A stretch of DNA of 64,000 nt, from NCBI GenBank assembly GCA_036874045.1, contig JAZBRI010000011.1:12716501-12780500 (forward strand). Reading direction: 5' to 3'. The position numbers and the translations under genes were made by a program. Below, in pieces: positions 36,548-48,460 of the stretch. Positions within the stretch are counted from its first letter, which is position 1. The number at the start of each line of letters is the position of its first letter. Origin of the DNA: Cymodocea nodosa (Eukaryota; Streptophyta; Magnoliopsida; Alismatales; Cymodoceaceae). The notes beneath the pieces were generated by a model. It worked only from the letters and a program-made list of their open reading frames with translations. It made no database searches and was not told where the DNA came from.

Positions 36548-37870
36548 TCACCGCAGGCGACGAGATGGATTTGACGCCGACGAAGGGTAAGAAGCACGCA
36601 ACTGCTGTGGCACGCAGGCCGAGGTTTTCCAGGCCGTCGCATGCACCTTCAGGATCTCCTCCGCCTTCTCCCTGCTCTTCCTCCGCCCGTCGTCGACCCC
36701 CACCTGAAGAATCAAACAAAGCATGCAGACACCTCCCACCTCCAGCATCTCCTGCACAAACCCGGTCGTCGGCGAGAACCTCGACAGTCGGTGAAGTATG
36801 CTTACCGCCTTCTGCGTCGCCGCCTGTGTTATCCCGACGACCCCCTTCGACACGACCGCGAGGCCGGCGGCGTGGCCTAGAAGTTCCTGCCGTCCCTCGG
36901 CGCACCTGCACAGCTGGTCCAGCACCACCAGCACCATCTCGAAGAGTCTGTTTTCTCGGGCGTCAAGGGGAATTTCGATCAGCACCCGCACCGCTCCGGC
37001 GTCGGAGAAACGTATTCGGTTTCTTCCCCACGATGACAGCTCCTTTAGGACTCTCAGCGCCGCCTTCGTCGCTTGGTATGAGACATGGTCCCGAAGGATA
37101 CTTACCACCTCGACGAAGAGGTTGTCGTTGATGGTGACGAGACGTGTTGGGCCGATCGCTCCGAATAAGGATTTCAACAAGAACAGAGCGTACGCTCGAG
37201 ACTGCCCAGGGGCGACTCGGCCCATGATCGAGGTCAGGATGTCGATGAGATCGTCGTTCTTGACGGCAAGGTCGCGAAGGCCCTGCTCGGAGATCTGGAG
37301 ATGGTGGAGTATGGAAACGGCTTCGTCACAACACACTGTGGTATTAATAGTATTCGGTTCTTCGGCGCCGGATTGCGCCCAATCACAACACAGCGTGTTA
37401 TTATGATCACCGGCGGAATTTCTTAGGACGGACACAAGGAAGTCGGCAAGGCCGGCTTCCTCCGCGCACCGTCGATTCCGTTCACTCTCCCCGACGAACG
37501 CACGGAGTTTTCCGAGCGAATCCATCTGCAGCCGCACGTTGTCGCGAGTACCGGAGGCTTCCTCGATGAGACGACGGGCGATACCCGCACAGTCGACGGG
37601 TGTTCCTAGCATCGGAATCTGCTCTACCCCATGCCAAGACCTGGCTGCGCACCAACGCTGTATCATCCGGCGGAGGGTGTGGTTGGGGGTGAGGTCGATG
37701 CTTGCCAGCTCCAGCTTCGTCACCGGGCAAGTGTTCTTCTTGGCGTCGAACAGCCACCTCTCGATGGTGTGGCGGTCGTAGGTGATTCCAGTGCACAACG
37801 TCACCGGGTCGCTCATGATCTGGAGGGAGATAGGGCAGGTGAAGTAGGAAGGAAGGTCTTCCACCTCCAT
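36548..37870 (-). CDS. U-box/ARM E3 ubiquitin ligase, PUB22/23/24-like
   Basis: Plant U-box ligases of this clade dampen immune and stress signalling by ubiquitinating partners (family knowledge). The gene is a single exon of 440 residues, as usual for the clade. The U-box occupies about residues 5-80: PSYFTCPISLQIMSDPVTL, GITYDRHTIERWL, CPVTK, then PNHTLRRMIQRWC. The rest is helical ARM-type repeat, with recognisable pieces QKAVSILHRLSRF and REKAEEILKVHATAWK; the tail QQLRASYPSS is typical of the clade. The start at ATG 37870 gives the family N-terminus MEVEDLPSYF; codons upstream in the same frame lack an ATG before the TTG at 37906. GC content is far above the surroundings. A TATA-like element lies about 90 bp upstream. 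Strong open frames on the opposite strand are shadows of biased codon use. Confidence 0.95.
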   Translation of the reverse strand: MEVEDLPSYFTCPISLQIMSDPVTLCTGITYDRHTIERWLFDAKKNTCPVTKLELASIDLTPNHTLRRMIQRWCAARSWHGVEQIPMLGTPVDCAGIARRLIEEASGTRDNVRLQMDSLGKLRAFVGESERNRRCAEEAGLADFLVSVLRNSAGDHNNTLCCDWAQSGAEEPNTINTTVCCDEAVSILHHLQISEQGLRDLAVKNDDLIDILTSIMGRVAPGQSRAYALFLLKSLFGAIGPTRLVTINDNLFVEVVSILRDHVSYQATKAALRVLKELSSWGRNRIRFSDAGAVRVLIEIPLDARENRLFEMVLVVLDQLCRCAEGRQELLGHAAGLAVVSKGVVGITQAATQKAVSILHRLSRFSPTTGFVQEMLEVGGVCMLCLILQVGVDDGRRKSREKAEEILKVHATAWKTSACVPQQLRASYPSSASNPSRRLR

Positions 37871-37954
37871 AGCCGCGGCCGGAAGAGACGAGCGGCGAAG
37901 GCGCAAATGAGGAAGACTTCGGCCTTCTGCGTCAGTGTTGGTGCAACATCGATT

Positions 37955-37963
37955 ATTTATATA
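37955..37963 (-). promoter_or_regulatory. TATA box of the PUB gene
   Basis: On the minus strand the sequence is TATATAAAT, about 85-93 bp before the ATG at 37870, a spacing that would give a 5' UTR of about 55-60 nt. It is the only good TATA match close to this gene. Confidence 0.6.
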
Positions 37964-40900
37964 TAAATCTGGTTAAGCCCACGCGTACATTTGCATTTTT
38001 TATAATTTTCTTTTATTATAATGGATGTACAGCTTATGGATCGGAATGGAAGGTATGGAACGAAATGAAACCGGCGATGGTCGTTTAATTCTAACGTTAC
38101 CGAAATATACATTAAAATGAATGAAATGCTTACCAATTTTATTCATTCTTGTAAGGCAAAAGGATACCATGAAATGTAATGTTCATCTGGTTAAATATCG
38201 TTCGTCACCAATAATGATAATTAAAACCTGATTAAAATTAAATATCGATAATAATTTTATTAATAATATAATAATGGATGGGTCAAAATGCTACTCACAT
38301 GGATACCATACTTTTATTTGCATGGATAACATTAACTTTGAATCTCAATCATTCGATCATGTAAAGAAAGACCATACACGCATGGTTAGATTTGTAATTA
38401 TAAACAAGAAATTATAACTTATCGTATTTACAATCTTCTGATGGAATTTTTGGGTGCCTTAGAATTTCCTTAAAATAACTAAACGGGAACTCCAAAAAAT
38501 GCATCTTTCCTTCTTGCTCTGCAATACCATCTCAGATAAAAACAATATTACTAACGTACGTCAAAATTTATAAAAAAAATGTTGCCAACATAAATATATA
38601 TATATGGTGCATACACATGAGAGAATGAAAGGGCACGTAGCGCATATTGATCCAAGTTAGGAACCATACTTGTATGCTATTTATGTCTATTTGTCTTCAT
38701 GTGTAAATATCATGGAGCTCTCCTTAGGGATTAGCCAATTGAAGACAGCTCTAACTCCCACTCATCTTCAATGCCATTTGTGTTGCATACCTACTATCGT
38801 TGATTTAATCAACTTTGTTAACCAACCAGTTGTCCTGCCAAATTACTCCCGTAGATTCACAAGGGGAGTAGGTCATCCCAGATCTTAATACCACTGAAAA
38901 CCCGATAGCATATATTGGAAATAAACAATGCCATTTGAAGTCTATTTGTATACTTGGAATTGAATTTCATGAAATTGAAATTTCGGTTGGAAATGAAATT
39001 AGACAAAAATAGAATTTAAAGCTTAAATGTTGATGTACGTTCTGTAATTAAATTAGAGATGTAAGTGGGTTGAGTTGGTCTGACCCAACCTACAAAGTTA
39101 AAGCTTATATAGGCTACGGGTTAAGTTGAGCTAACTTACAAAAGTTAGAACTTTTGTAGGATTGACCCACAGGCTTGTGAGCCCATTTTTAAATTTTTAA
39201 AAAATTCTTTTAGTAAAATAAGATATATTAAAATTTTATATAATAAATCTAAGTATCTAATTATATATTCTTTTATTTTTTTTCACACTCAACCATAATC
39301 TATTTGTAGTTTTCTAGGATTCTTAACACCATAATGTCATTGTGTAATATTATTTTTAAAGTTAAAATTAATTTGTGTTTGAATAATTTTATTTTTTTCA
39401 ATATTTTTAGATGAATAATTAGTTAGATGTTTAAATAAACAATTTGTATCACTTGAAGTTTTGTAAGAGTAGTCTTACATTACAAATGTTATAGTAGACA
39501 TTCTCCATCATATTGTCATCTCCTATATTTTTCTATCTTTATTATAAATTTTAATTATAGAGTAGTTCTTTTTCTAAGTTTAGTGGCAATACTTGGAGAT
39601 ATTTTACTTTCTATAGTTTAAGAGTGCTGATGTTTCAATTAAAATATTAGAAAATTATCATTACTAGCATGTTGAAGTTGTACATTATTTTTGTAAATAG
39701 AAGTTAAAGAAATTTTAAAGTTGAAACTTAAAAAAAGATTAATGATTTTATATACCTTGTGAAAGAGAAATAGAGGATTGAGTAAGTTATGAAAAAGAAA
39801 TTTAACTTCTTTCTCTTATTTATAGATTTTTCATACATTCTCTCTTCACCTCTTCATCTCCCTCTTAATCTCTCTCTCCTTCTCCCTCTCTCTCTCTCTC
39901 TCTCAATGTTGTAAAATGCAACATTCAACCTACAAAATAGCTTGCAATAACATATGTCTTTCGATCGAATATTAGAAAAATCTTCCATCACCCAACTTGT
40001 CGATCGAGTTTTCCTTGAAATATGAAAAATTTGAGCATCACCCGATTGATCTTTCCCTTGCACAATTTCCTTTTTTGTACAATGATGGAAAGACAAACCC
40101 AACGATGGAAAGAATATTTGCGGCTGCTCGATCGATCTTCCCTGTAGAAATTTCATTTTCATGATGCTTTACCTATTGATCAAATGTGCACTACATTTTT
40201 TTGATGTTGGAGTTTAACTGTAAATTTTCATTCAAATCTGCTTGTATTGTCTGTTGCCCTATTTTCTATTTTGGATATTCTTAAACATTCCTAATGTAGA
40301 TCTGTAGCAATAATTTTCCAAAAATATTGATTATTATGACTTTCCATGTATGCAATGAAAGAACCAATATTATTCCCACAATGTAGTTTGCGAAATTTTT
40401 CGAGTTGTTAATTTTTTATCCATGTTTGACCTAATGTATCTTATATTTGGAAATCATTAATAAATGTGAATATGACAAAAAAATGTTTGATCTGTCACAT
40501 CCACTTTGTATTACTATGTTGAATTCCTTATTGGAATGATTATTTGGCCATTGTTATGTATTACCGTCTGTTGGGTATTACTTGATATTGTTTATTACTT
40601 GATGTAAGTTGTCCTTGTCTATATTCCTAGTGATTTATTCACTTGTTGTTCATATCAATTCATGTTAGTTTTCCTGGTCTATATTCATATGATTTATTCA
40701 CTTGTTATTATTTATTACTTGACCTCTTCCATATAATGCTATATAAATGGAGTTCTTGCCCTTAGGGGAATGCATTCTCCTTTCTATTTGATGAATTTAT
40801 TATTATCGATGAAATTGTATTTTTAGGAAAATGACTTTTGAAACGAAAGAAATGCATCAACTAAAGTATAAAGCGTGATGAAACTTTTTTAGGTCTTTTA

Positions 40901-41124
40901 GCATCAAAAATTAGAGAATGAATGTCAAACAAAAAAAATGAAAAGATCAGAATAGATACATGAAATAAAGTCATTGTGGAGTACAATAATAGGATTAAGG
41001 CTAATGTAGAGAAAAAATATGTTGAAAGTAGAATGAATACTTGAAAGACTTTGTATAAAAATTATACAAATATTTTCAAACAAAGTAGATGAAGGTAGGA
41101 TTACATTTGTGGACATACTAACAT
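37964..41124. other. Intergenic, no gene seen
   Basis: AT-rich DNA upstream of the PUB gene. It includes a CT microsatellite (about 39886-39904) and an imperfect 70-bp duplication near 40606-40712, with shared words TCTATATTC and TGATTTATTCACTTGTT. No frame shows a protein family. Confidence 0.65.
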
Positions 41125-41777
41125 TCTCATTACTAAAATCATATATGTAATTGTTGGATAAGAAAGGTCAATTGTAAATGCAAGAATATTACAAAATGTG
41201 ACTTTTTGTTTATGTGGACTTCAAGTACCACCTAGTATAACATTAATTTCACACATATTATTTTTTTAAATAAATGTAAATTATAAAAAATGATAAATGT
41301 TATGTATATGTTGTAGGTAAGTATTATTTGATAAATGTAAAATTCTTAAATCGCCTAGAATTTATTTTTCCATTTTAAGGTGTACGAGATTATCTATTAG
41401 AATATGATCAGAATCAAGTTTCAACTAACACAGTAAAGAATTTTAATTACAAGTATTCTCAATTGAAAAATGTTATAGAACGTATATTTAGAATGATCAA
41501 GTATCGATTTGTAATTTTACAATGTTACATGTCATTTTTGTTTGAGACACAAGTTAAAATTATTTTAGTATATTTTCTTATCTACAATTTCATTAGAAGA
41601 TTATATTGAAAAGACTTACTTGAAGATTTAGCAGATGAATTAGTTGAAGAAAATGTTGTATTACATGGGAAATCTATTAATAATATTGAAGAAGATGACA
41701 TATGTTGTATTGGCAATATAAGTGTGAAAAAAGAAGAAGCTAATGTAATGCATGAAAGAATTATGTATTTCATGTAG
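41125..41777 (+). pseudogene. Decayed PIF/Harbinger transposase fragment
   Basis: The stretch 41317-41777 follows the last exon of the transposase at 2298-2779 almost codon by codon: G-K-Y-Y-L after an AG acceptor, GVRDYLLEYD, VKNFNYKYSQLKNVIERIF, IKYRF, FETQVKIILVYFLIYNFIRR, then EDLADELVEE. Even the intron position before GK is kept (GTTGTAG|GTAAG). Upstream, 41125-41258 resembles the preceding exon, ending ...GACTTCAAGTACCACCTAG. Several stops interrupt it (for example before GVRDY and after RRLY). The glutamate of the DDE triad is still present. It is a relic of a second, older family member, with an AT-rich tail to about 42500 and subterminal-like GGCATGCACAAATAC at 41967. Confidence 0.8.
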
Positions 41778-44700
41778 GAGAGGAATAATATGTGAAAAAA
41801 TTTATAAAATGTAATTGTAATGAATTTTACTTTCGATGAAAAAGTTATTTTATATAGTTGTTTTAAGTTAATACACAAAAAGTATTAAAAATGCTTATTA
41901 TATATTTTATAAAAGTAAATTAAAATATTTTAAAAAAATTTCTTATCATTTCCTATTATTTCTTGGCATGCACAAATACTTCAATTTTTCTATCATTTCT
42001 TGATATATACATGGGTTTTGTGTTATCGAGTAACAAGGGGAAATGACATGTTATGGTGGAAAATGAAAAAATTACCCCTCGTTACCCATGCTTTAAGGTG
42101 TTTGTGAAATTAAGAAATGAAAAAAAATAATTTTTGATGAAAAATTTAATATAATTACAACTAAATATTTCTTAATAGTAATATAAATTGTTAATATATA
42201 ATACATTATTTATAATTTTACTTTTCAAATTTAAATATTTCATATTCAAAATAAAATATTTAATACTTTAAAAATTCTTAAATAATGTATTTATAGTCAT
42301 TTACTACAAGTGCATAAATACTTCAGAATTCTTGTCATTTCCAGTTATTTTTCGGTACGCATAAATAACATTTTATTTTCTATCACGTATTGTCATGACA
42401 TTTCCATTTCTCACAATTTTATGCATCTCCTGTTGTTTCATTTCTCTCGATGGAAAATGTGTACAAATAAGATAATTGTGTATAATAAAAAATGTAATAA
42501 AAAGTAGCAAAATATGATTTTTATGATTTATGATAATAAAATATAATTTTTATGATAAAAGAGGATAAAATATAATTTTTAAAATAAAATATGATAAAAT
42601 ATAAATTTTATAATTTATAATAATAATATATGATCTATAAAAAAATTAAAAGAAAATATTTACTTAACATACAGTGGGAACAAGTATCATTGAGGTCAAA
42701 AATAAGATATGAACAAAAAAACCTTCTAGAAAAGTTATTATATATATATTTTTTTGCTTTTTGTCACATACAAACGTATTACATTTAGTTTGAACTTTTT
42801 TTTTGTTGTTGTTGTTTCTTTTCACCACTTTCTATTGTATGTAAATTCTCTTTTAATAATAAATTTTAAATATTCACTTTAAAAAAGAGTAGAAATAACA
42901 TTTTCACGTAAGGAATGAGAATTTAAATTCATATTTTTATTTTATAATACAGAATTACAATTTCAATAAGAATTATAATTCTATGTATACAAATACTTTA
43001 ACATTTAAAATAAAATAAAATATAAATTTATTTCTATCTAATTTCAAGTACACAAACTCTCAGATGCCAACAAAATACTTAAAGCATGATCCATATTCTT
43101 GCACCCTTCGGTAGAAAATTTAAACTTCTAAACACTCTTCGTACCCAATACGTAACAAATAATTTATTAAGCATACATCGATTTACATAGACGATAATGT
43201 GCAGAACGACCGACTTATATCCTTTTCATTGTATTAATGTAAAGGATCGATCATCAACCGCCGAGCAAGAGTAATATTAAACAATGATAAAGTAAATCTC
43301 TGTCAGATTTAAAGTGAGATGCAGAGGCCGGTGTGAGTCAATCCATAGATTCTACAACTTGGATTGAGACTAGCTTTCTCGTATTTAAATAAATTTATTA
43401 GATATAGATTTCGATATTCGAATAATTATTTGAATATCAAATAAATTTGGATTTTCTATACAAATTTAGGTAGAAGTCCATGCGATCTGAATATATCCCA
43501 TTCACACTTCTTCTGATTGATACGTGCACTCTAATCATGTTCCTTCTCTCTCCTTTCGTGAAACGACGAGATATCAACGGTATATCTCGAAGTATGAGGA
43601 TGGATAGATACAAAAATCATTTACTGAAAAAGTGTCTGCATTTTTATCATAAACAGTGAACTATACAAGATTTTACGTCAATTTAGGTAACATATCACAA
43701 AAATATATTCAAGTGATAAGTGATGTTCTCATCATTACGAGATCGTAAGTTCAAATGCACGTGAATACAAATTAAAAGTTAACAGTAAAAAGAATATATC
43801 ACAAAAATCTACATTCAAATATTTAAGCTTTAGGAGGATTGTTCAGATCTAATAATCAGAGATATTTTTATTTCGTTGTAGATAAAATAGATTAAAATCA
43901 CATCGTTTCTGCAAAAAGATTTTTTTCTTCTAAAATCACATCCAAACCTAACCTTAAGAGTGAAATACGATTTAAGGAATATGCTCCGAAAGATAATTTC
44001 TTCTCTTCCATGATTTTAAAGTTTGATTTCCGCCACGAATAATTTGAGGTAGATTATCTAAAAAATTATTCAGCAGTTCTTGAAACAAATTTAGAGTAAA
44101 TTAAAACGGAATAAATAGGAAGCAGTTTAACAAGCGCGAGGCGTCCGTCAACGCAAACACACCTACGCGGTTACCATCAAGCCCCCTCTTTTGTGCATCC
44201 GACGAGATCCACGAGAACTCTCTATAATTTCGCTTCCTAATGTACACATCACCAAGATTATGAAATCTATATTTTCTACAAAGTTTAATTTCATCAAGAT
44301 TATTGAAAATCACACATCAAGTTTTCAAATTATTTTATTAAAAAAAAATGAAAGAATCGAAGATGCTTCCGGTAGAGAATGTGACGGCAGAGCAGTACGT
44401 GTGAGCGTACGATATATTTACCAAACTTGAGGAATATTTTTGATAAGTTGCAGGGGGTTTCCACAAAAGCCCGGCAAAAGGAAAAGTCGAGGAAATCCCA
44501 GTGTTCCAGAACACCGACTGTGTTGGCCACTGCGTCGCGCGGATCGTGAGCGCCCGCCGTCCTCCAAGTTAAAGATTCTGCTTTGCGCCACCGCTACCAA
44601 ACCCTAGCTCTCGTACTTATCGGCACACGGAACGCATTCGCTGGCTTCCTGCTCCCCGAATGCTCAGGTCCCTTCCGTGATTCCTTGCCCTATCCGGTCG

Positions 44701-45213
44701 ATTTCAGATAAGCTCCCAATCGTTGCTATCTCCGCTTTTCTTCCGTCTTTTAAAGGATGTTGTAAGGAGGGTTTTAGAACGTCCTCTTGGTAGATCTGTG
44801 TCCCGGTTCTGCTGTTTTGGTTGCTTGCGTGGTCGGTAAAGGCTTCCCTCCCTATCACTTATGAATTGGGGGTTTTCCCTAGATTTTCGGATTATTCGGT
44901 AGGAATTAATTCCTGTGGTTTTTGTGTAATTAATTCATGTTTGTTGATGATGAGAGAAGGGTTCGTATGTCAAAAAGAGGATCTTTCCTTACGGTACGGA
45001 GCACGTATTTCACTATTTCCGTGTGTGTTTTGAATAGGTCTATTCTCTTAGATTGGTGGATCCCTCTCATAGAATCATTTGGGGGTTTGTAGTCGCTTAT
45101 TAGGATTTTTTGGCAAAAAAAAGTTAAAGAATCACATTATTTAGGATTTCTGGATCGTTTTTTTGCAGTGGGTTGTGTATCTGATTTTTTTCTATTAAAA
45201 ATATGAACACAAG
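41778..45213. other. Intergenic and 5' region of the trihelix gene
   Basis: AT-rich DNA to about 44000, including the tail of the decayed Harbinger relic. From about 44360 the sequence becomes less AT-rich and is probably promoter and 5' leader of the trihelix gene; a donor-like TCG|GTAAAG at 44836 and an acceptor-like TTTTTTTGCAG at 45170 could define a leader intron. I see no other gene. Confidence 0.55.
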
Positions 45214-45229
45214 ATGGATAGGAACTTGA
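45203..45229 (+). promoter_or_regulatory. Upstream ORF overlapping the trihelix start codon
   Basis: ATG at 45203 opens an 8-codon frame (ATGAACACAAGATGG...ACTTGA) that ends at 45229, past the main ATG at 45214 and in another frame. Ribosomes starting here would pass the main start and would have to reinitiate or leaky-scan. It exists in the mRNA only if transcription or splicing includes 45203. Confidence 0.6.
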
Positions 45230-46545
45230 CTGCGGGTGGTTTGATCCCGGGAGCTTCATTTGGTGTGCCTGACTTGCAAGGTCCCATGCATACCCAGCAG
45301 CAGCAGCACCCACATGCTAATCTTCCCCAGCAGCAGCCGCCCCACCACCATTATCAGTCTGGTCAGATGGTTCGCCCTTTGATTCACGATGTCTTCCCAC
45401 TGTCGTCCGGTCAAGTGCACGAGCGTAACCAGCAAATGTCGCCTCAAATGATGGACTACACCAAGGGGGATCGTACCAAGGCGTGTATGAGCGATGATGA
45501 TGAGCCTTGTTTCAATGCTGAAGAGGGAATGGATGGCCAGCATGATATGGGCAAGGGTAAGAAAGCTTCCCCATGGCAGCGGGTGAAGTGGACGGATAGC
45601 ATGGTTAGGCTTTTGATCACTGCCGTCTCGTACATGGGGGACGATTCTGCTTCTGAATGTAATCGTACTGGAAGGAGAAAGTTTTCGATGTTACAGAAGA
45701 AGGGAAAGTGGAAATCAATCTCGAAGGTGATGGCTGAAAGGGGTTGCTATGTGTCGCCACAGCAGTGTGAGGACAAGTTTAATGATCTTAACAAGAGGTA
45801 TAAGAGGCTGAATGATATTCTTGGCAGGGGCACATCCTGCCAGGTGGTTGAAAACCCTTCTCTGTTGGACATGATGGATCACCTGACAGACAAGGCAAAG
45901 GAGGATGTAAGAAAGATCCTGAGTTCAAAGCATCTTTTTTATGAAGAGATGTGCTCTTATCACAATGCAAACAGGCTGCATTTACCTGCAGATCCAGCTC
46001 TTCAGCGATCCTTGCAGCTTGCCCTGCGGAGCAAGGATGAGCATGACTCTAAGAGGGCTTTACAGGATGATGCAGATGAAGAGGATCATGGTGTGGAAAC
46101 GGATGATATGGAAGGTGAATCGGAGGAAAATCATGTGTTACACGATGAGATGGGTGGTGGTTCCTGTTTTCCCAAGCGACAAAAGCAGGCAAAAGATGCT
46201 GAAGACAGCAACGGGAATCCTTTCGGTTCTCTAGATTGTAATGCTAGGCCCCAAATGCAAGGCATATCTGTTGATATGAATGTGGCATTTCCAGAAGGCT
46301 CAGAACCTGACTTACAAAAGCAATGGATGGTCTCCCGTAAAGTGCAGCTGGAGGAGCAGAGTTTGCAAATACAAATTCAGATGCTAGAGTTGGAGAGGCA
46401 GCGTTTTAAGTGGCAGCGATTTAGCCAGAAAAAGGAAAGAGAATTGGAGGCATTCAAGATTGAGAATGAAAGAATGAAGCTTGAGAACCAGCGCCTTGCA
46501 TTAGAATTGAAGCGGAAGGAACTGGACATCGTCGGTTCTCATTGA
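45214..46545 (+). CDS. Trihelix (Myb/SANT-like) transcription factor
   Basis: A nuclear DNA-binding protein of 443 residues in a single exon. The N-terminal region is Gln/His-rich (TQQQQHPHANLPQQQPPHHH). The trihelix domain lies at about residues 120-215: WQRVKWTDSMVRLLITAVSY, GKWKSISKVMAERG and QCEDKFNDLNKRYKRL carry the spaced aromatic residues and basic third helix. Next come LFYEEMCSYHN (the usual trailing helix), an acidic EEDHGVETDDMEGESEE segment, and a C-terminal coiled coil (about 365-440, EEQSLQIQIQMLELERQRF...). The architecture resembles the group containing Arabidopsis HRA1 and its relatives, by recall. The start at 45214 gives the full Gln-rich head; an upstream ORF overlaps it. 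A basic PKRQKQAK motif may be a nuclear signal. Confidence 0.9.
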   Translation: MDRNLTAGGLIPGASFGVPDLQGPMHTQQQQHPHANLPQQQPPHHHYQSGQMVRPLIHDVFPLSSGQVHERNQQMSPQMMDYTKGDRTKACMSDDDEPCFNAEEGMDGQHDMGKGKKASPWQRVKWTDSMVRLLITAVSYMGDDSASECNRTGRRKFSMLQKKGKWKSISKVMAERGCYVSPQQCEDKFNDLNKRYKRLNDILGRGTSCQVVENPSLLDMMDHLTDKAKEDVRKILSSKHLFYEEMCSYHNANRLHLPADPALQRSLQLALRSKDEHDSKRALQDDADEEDHGVETDDMEGESEENHVLHDEMGGGSCFPKRQKQAKDAEDSNGNPFGSLDCNARPQMQGISVDMNVAFPEGSEPDLQKQWMVSRKVQLEEQSLQIQIQMLELERQRFKWQRFSQKKERELEAFKIENERMKLENQRLALELKRKELDIVGSH

Positions 46546-48343
46546 AAAACAAATTTCCAGTTTTTGTCGCGCCTGGGCTTATTTCACTACTTGTTACCGA
46601 TATCTCCACGACAAACTCTCTCTAAGTACCATATATTCCGTGTCTCAGCTACATAATTATTACTTTTGCAGATGATAATTAAGTTCGCTTGCATCACAAA
46701 TAGATGCTACTACCATCTACCGTACTCGTTGCCATTCCTTTGGATTTTATTTTCGCCACAAACAAATATATTATGTTGTGTCTGGTTCATGAGAACTGGG
46801 TGACTAATGCAATTGAATGGAATGAAAATTCTGAGGATTAGCACTTAATTCCGACATTTGATTTATAAATATACTTAATTTTTTGCCCTTGCAAGTCTTT
46901 TTTTTTCTCGAAAGAAGAGGAATTTCACTTGTGTTATGGTAATGTTCAGATTCAATTATTTATTTACGATCATATATCCTATAACACGTGTTTTCATATG
47001 AAGTAATGGCTGTGTTTTAAATTTCCGTAGCAATAGAAAACTATGGTACCCATATACACACCCTAATAAAAAATGATACCGCGAATAATGTAATTATTAA
47101 TAATTAATTAACAGATAGTAGGATTATAATTATAATAAATGAGTTTTATTACATCCATTTTAATATGATTAATAATATTTTTATATTATTCAATGTATTT
47201 ATCGCTATACAATAATTATTTATAAACGTCACCAATAATTAACCCTTATTTATTATGAAATGAATATTAGCAATAACAATAATCATAATACCCTGACTAA
47301 TTAATAGTTATCATTAATCATCGTTAACGAGTGGCGAATTCTCTAAAATATATTATGCAGTCGTTTTAAACCAACAGGTATCGTCATTCGGTACGATGAT
47401 AAAAGAAATTTCTCCTCAACCATTGTCAAAAGGGAAAAAATAAGAATGGATCGGGGCGATGGTTACAGACCTATTCTCTTTGACTTTCGTCATCAATCGG
47501 AGTCTCCTAATGTTGTTGCAACCTGAGCATTTTTCCATTGTTCTTCCTCTTATACCTAAGGTTTTACCTTTACTCACATTCATAATTTAATTCTTAATCC
47601 ATCAGATACACAGAGATTAATAATGATGCATTCACTTTCTTAAGATCGTAACGGAAGCTTTCCTGTAAATCAATGTTGTATCTTCAAAGTTCTTCTAGAA
47701 TGGAGTCAAATAACACAATAGTAATAGAAATTGATCGTCATCATTCACATTGGGATCATAATTCATAATTTTTTTTCTCGATAACATTACAAGAATTCGA
47801 ACTCGAGAAGAAATTGCATGCAGATGTCATAGTTACCATGTAAGCGAATTACTATAGTTGATCTGTCACTGTAATATATATTTCCTAGTCATCAGAAAAA
47901 GGCAAGCACGTGTGAACCAGAGTTTGAATTTGAATTTAAGATGCTAGATTAGTAAACATATGGGTCGAGCAATTAAGAATTAGATGTTGATTAATCATGT
48001 ATGTTTCTTGAAAAAAATTGAAAGAGGCATCTTCATAACTTTAACTGTACGTTGATTGAGCATCATGTTGGAGAAAACATAAAGGATAGCAGCAACTAGC
48101 TATATATGATAGATACCAGCAGATTTTTCTCTGAGAAAACAAACACACACTAGAGTGCATTGGGCAAGTAGAACAAAACGAAAGATTTTTCGGTCATCAC
48201 CCATATATACGATGGGAGTATTGATTTCTTGGTCTCCATTTTCGTATTAAACCATCTAAATATAGAATAGACAGATCGCAGATCATCGTCATGCATGGTA
48301 ATGTACAGGCAATTCCAAGCAAACCCCAATGCCATCCCTGCGC
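46546..48343. other. Intergenic, no gene seen
   Basis: 3' flank of the trihelix gene followed by AT-rich spacer with TAATTATTAAT-type low complexity near 47080-47320. No frame or repeat stands out. Confidence 0.7.
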
Positions 48344-48350
48344 TATAAAA
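48344..48350 (+). promoter_or_regulatory. TATA box of the MGGC gene
   Basis: TATAAAA in the context GCGCTATAAAACACAAG, 111 bp before the ATG at 48461, giving an expected 5' UTR of about 80 nt. Confidence 0.65.
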
Positions 48351-48460
48351 CACAAGGGGTCCGCCGTACCTCCTCCAAACCCACCTCACACGCCTCTACC
48401 GTTTCCTCCGCTTCAATTTTGCTTTGGGCCAAGAGACGCGGACCCAGAGATCTAACAACG

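Noticed and set aside
36565..37406. Long open frames on the plus strand across the U-box gene
   Set aside because: They are shadows of the GC-biased coding strand; the minus-strand protein has a complete U-box/ARM architecture.
43725..43790. tRNA-like B-box sequence (GATCGTAAGTTCAAATGC)
   Set aside because: No cloverleaf or A box can be built; possibly a SINE scrap but too little to call.
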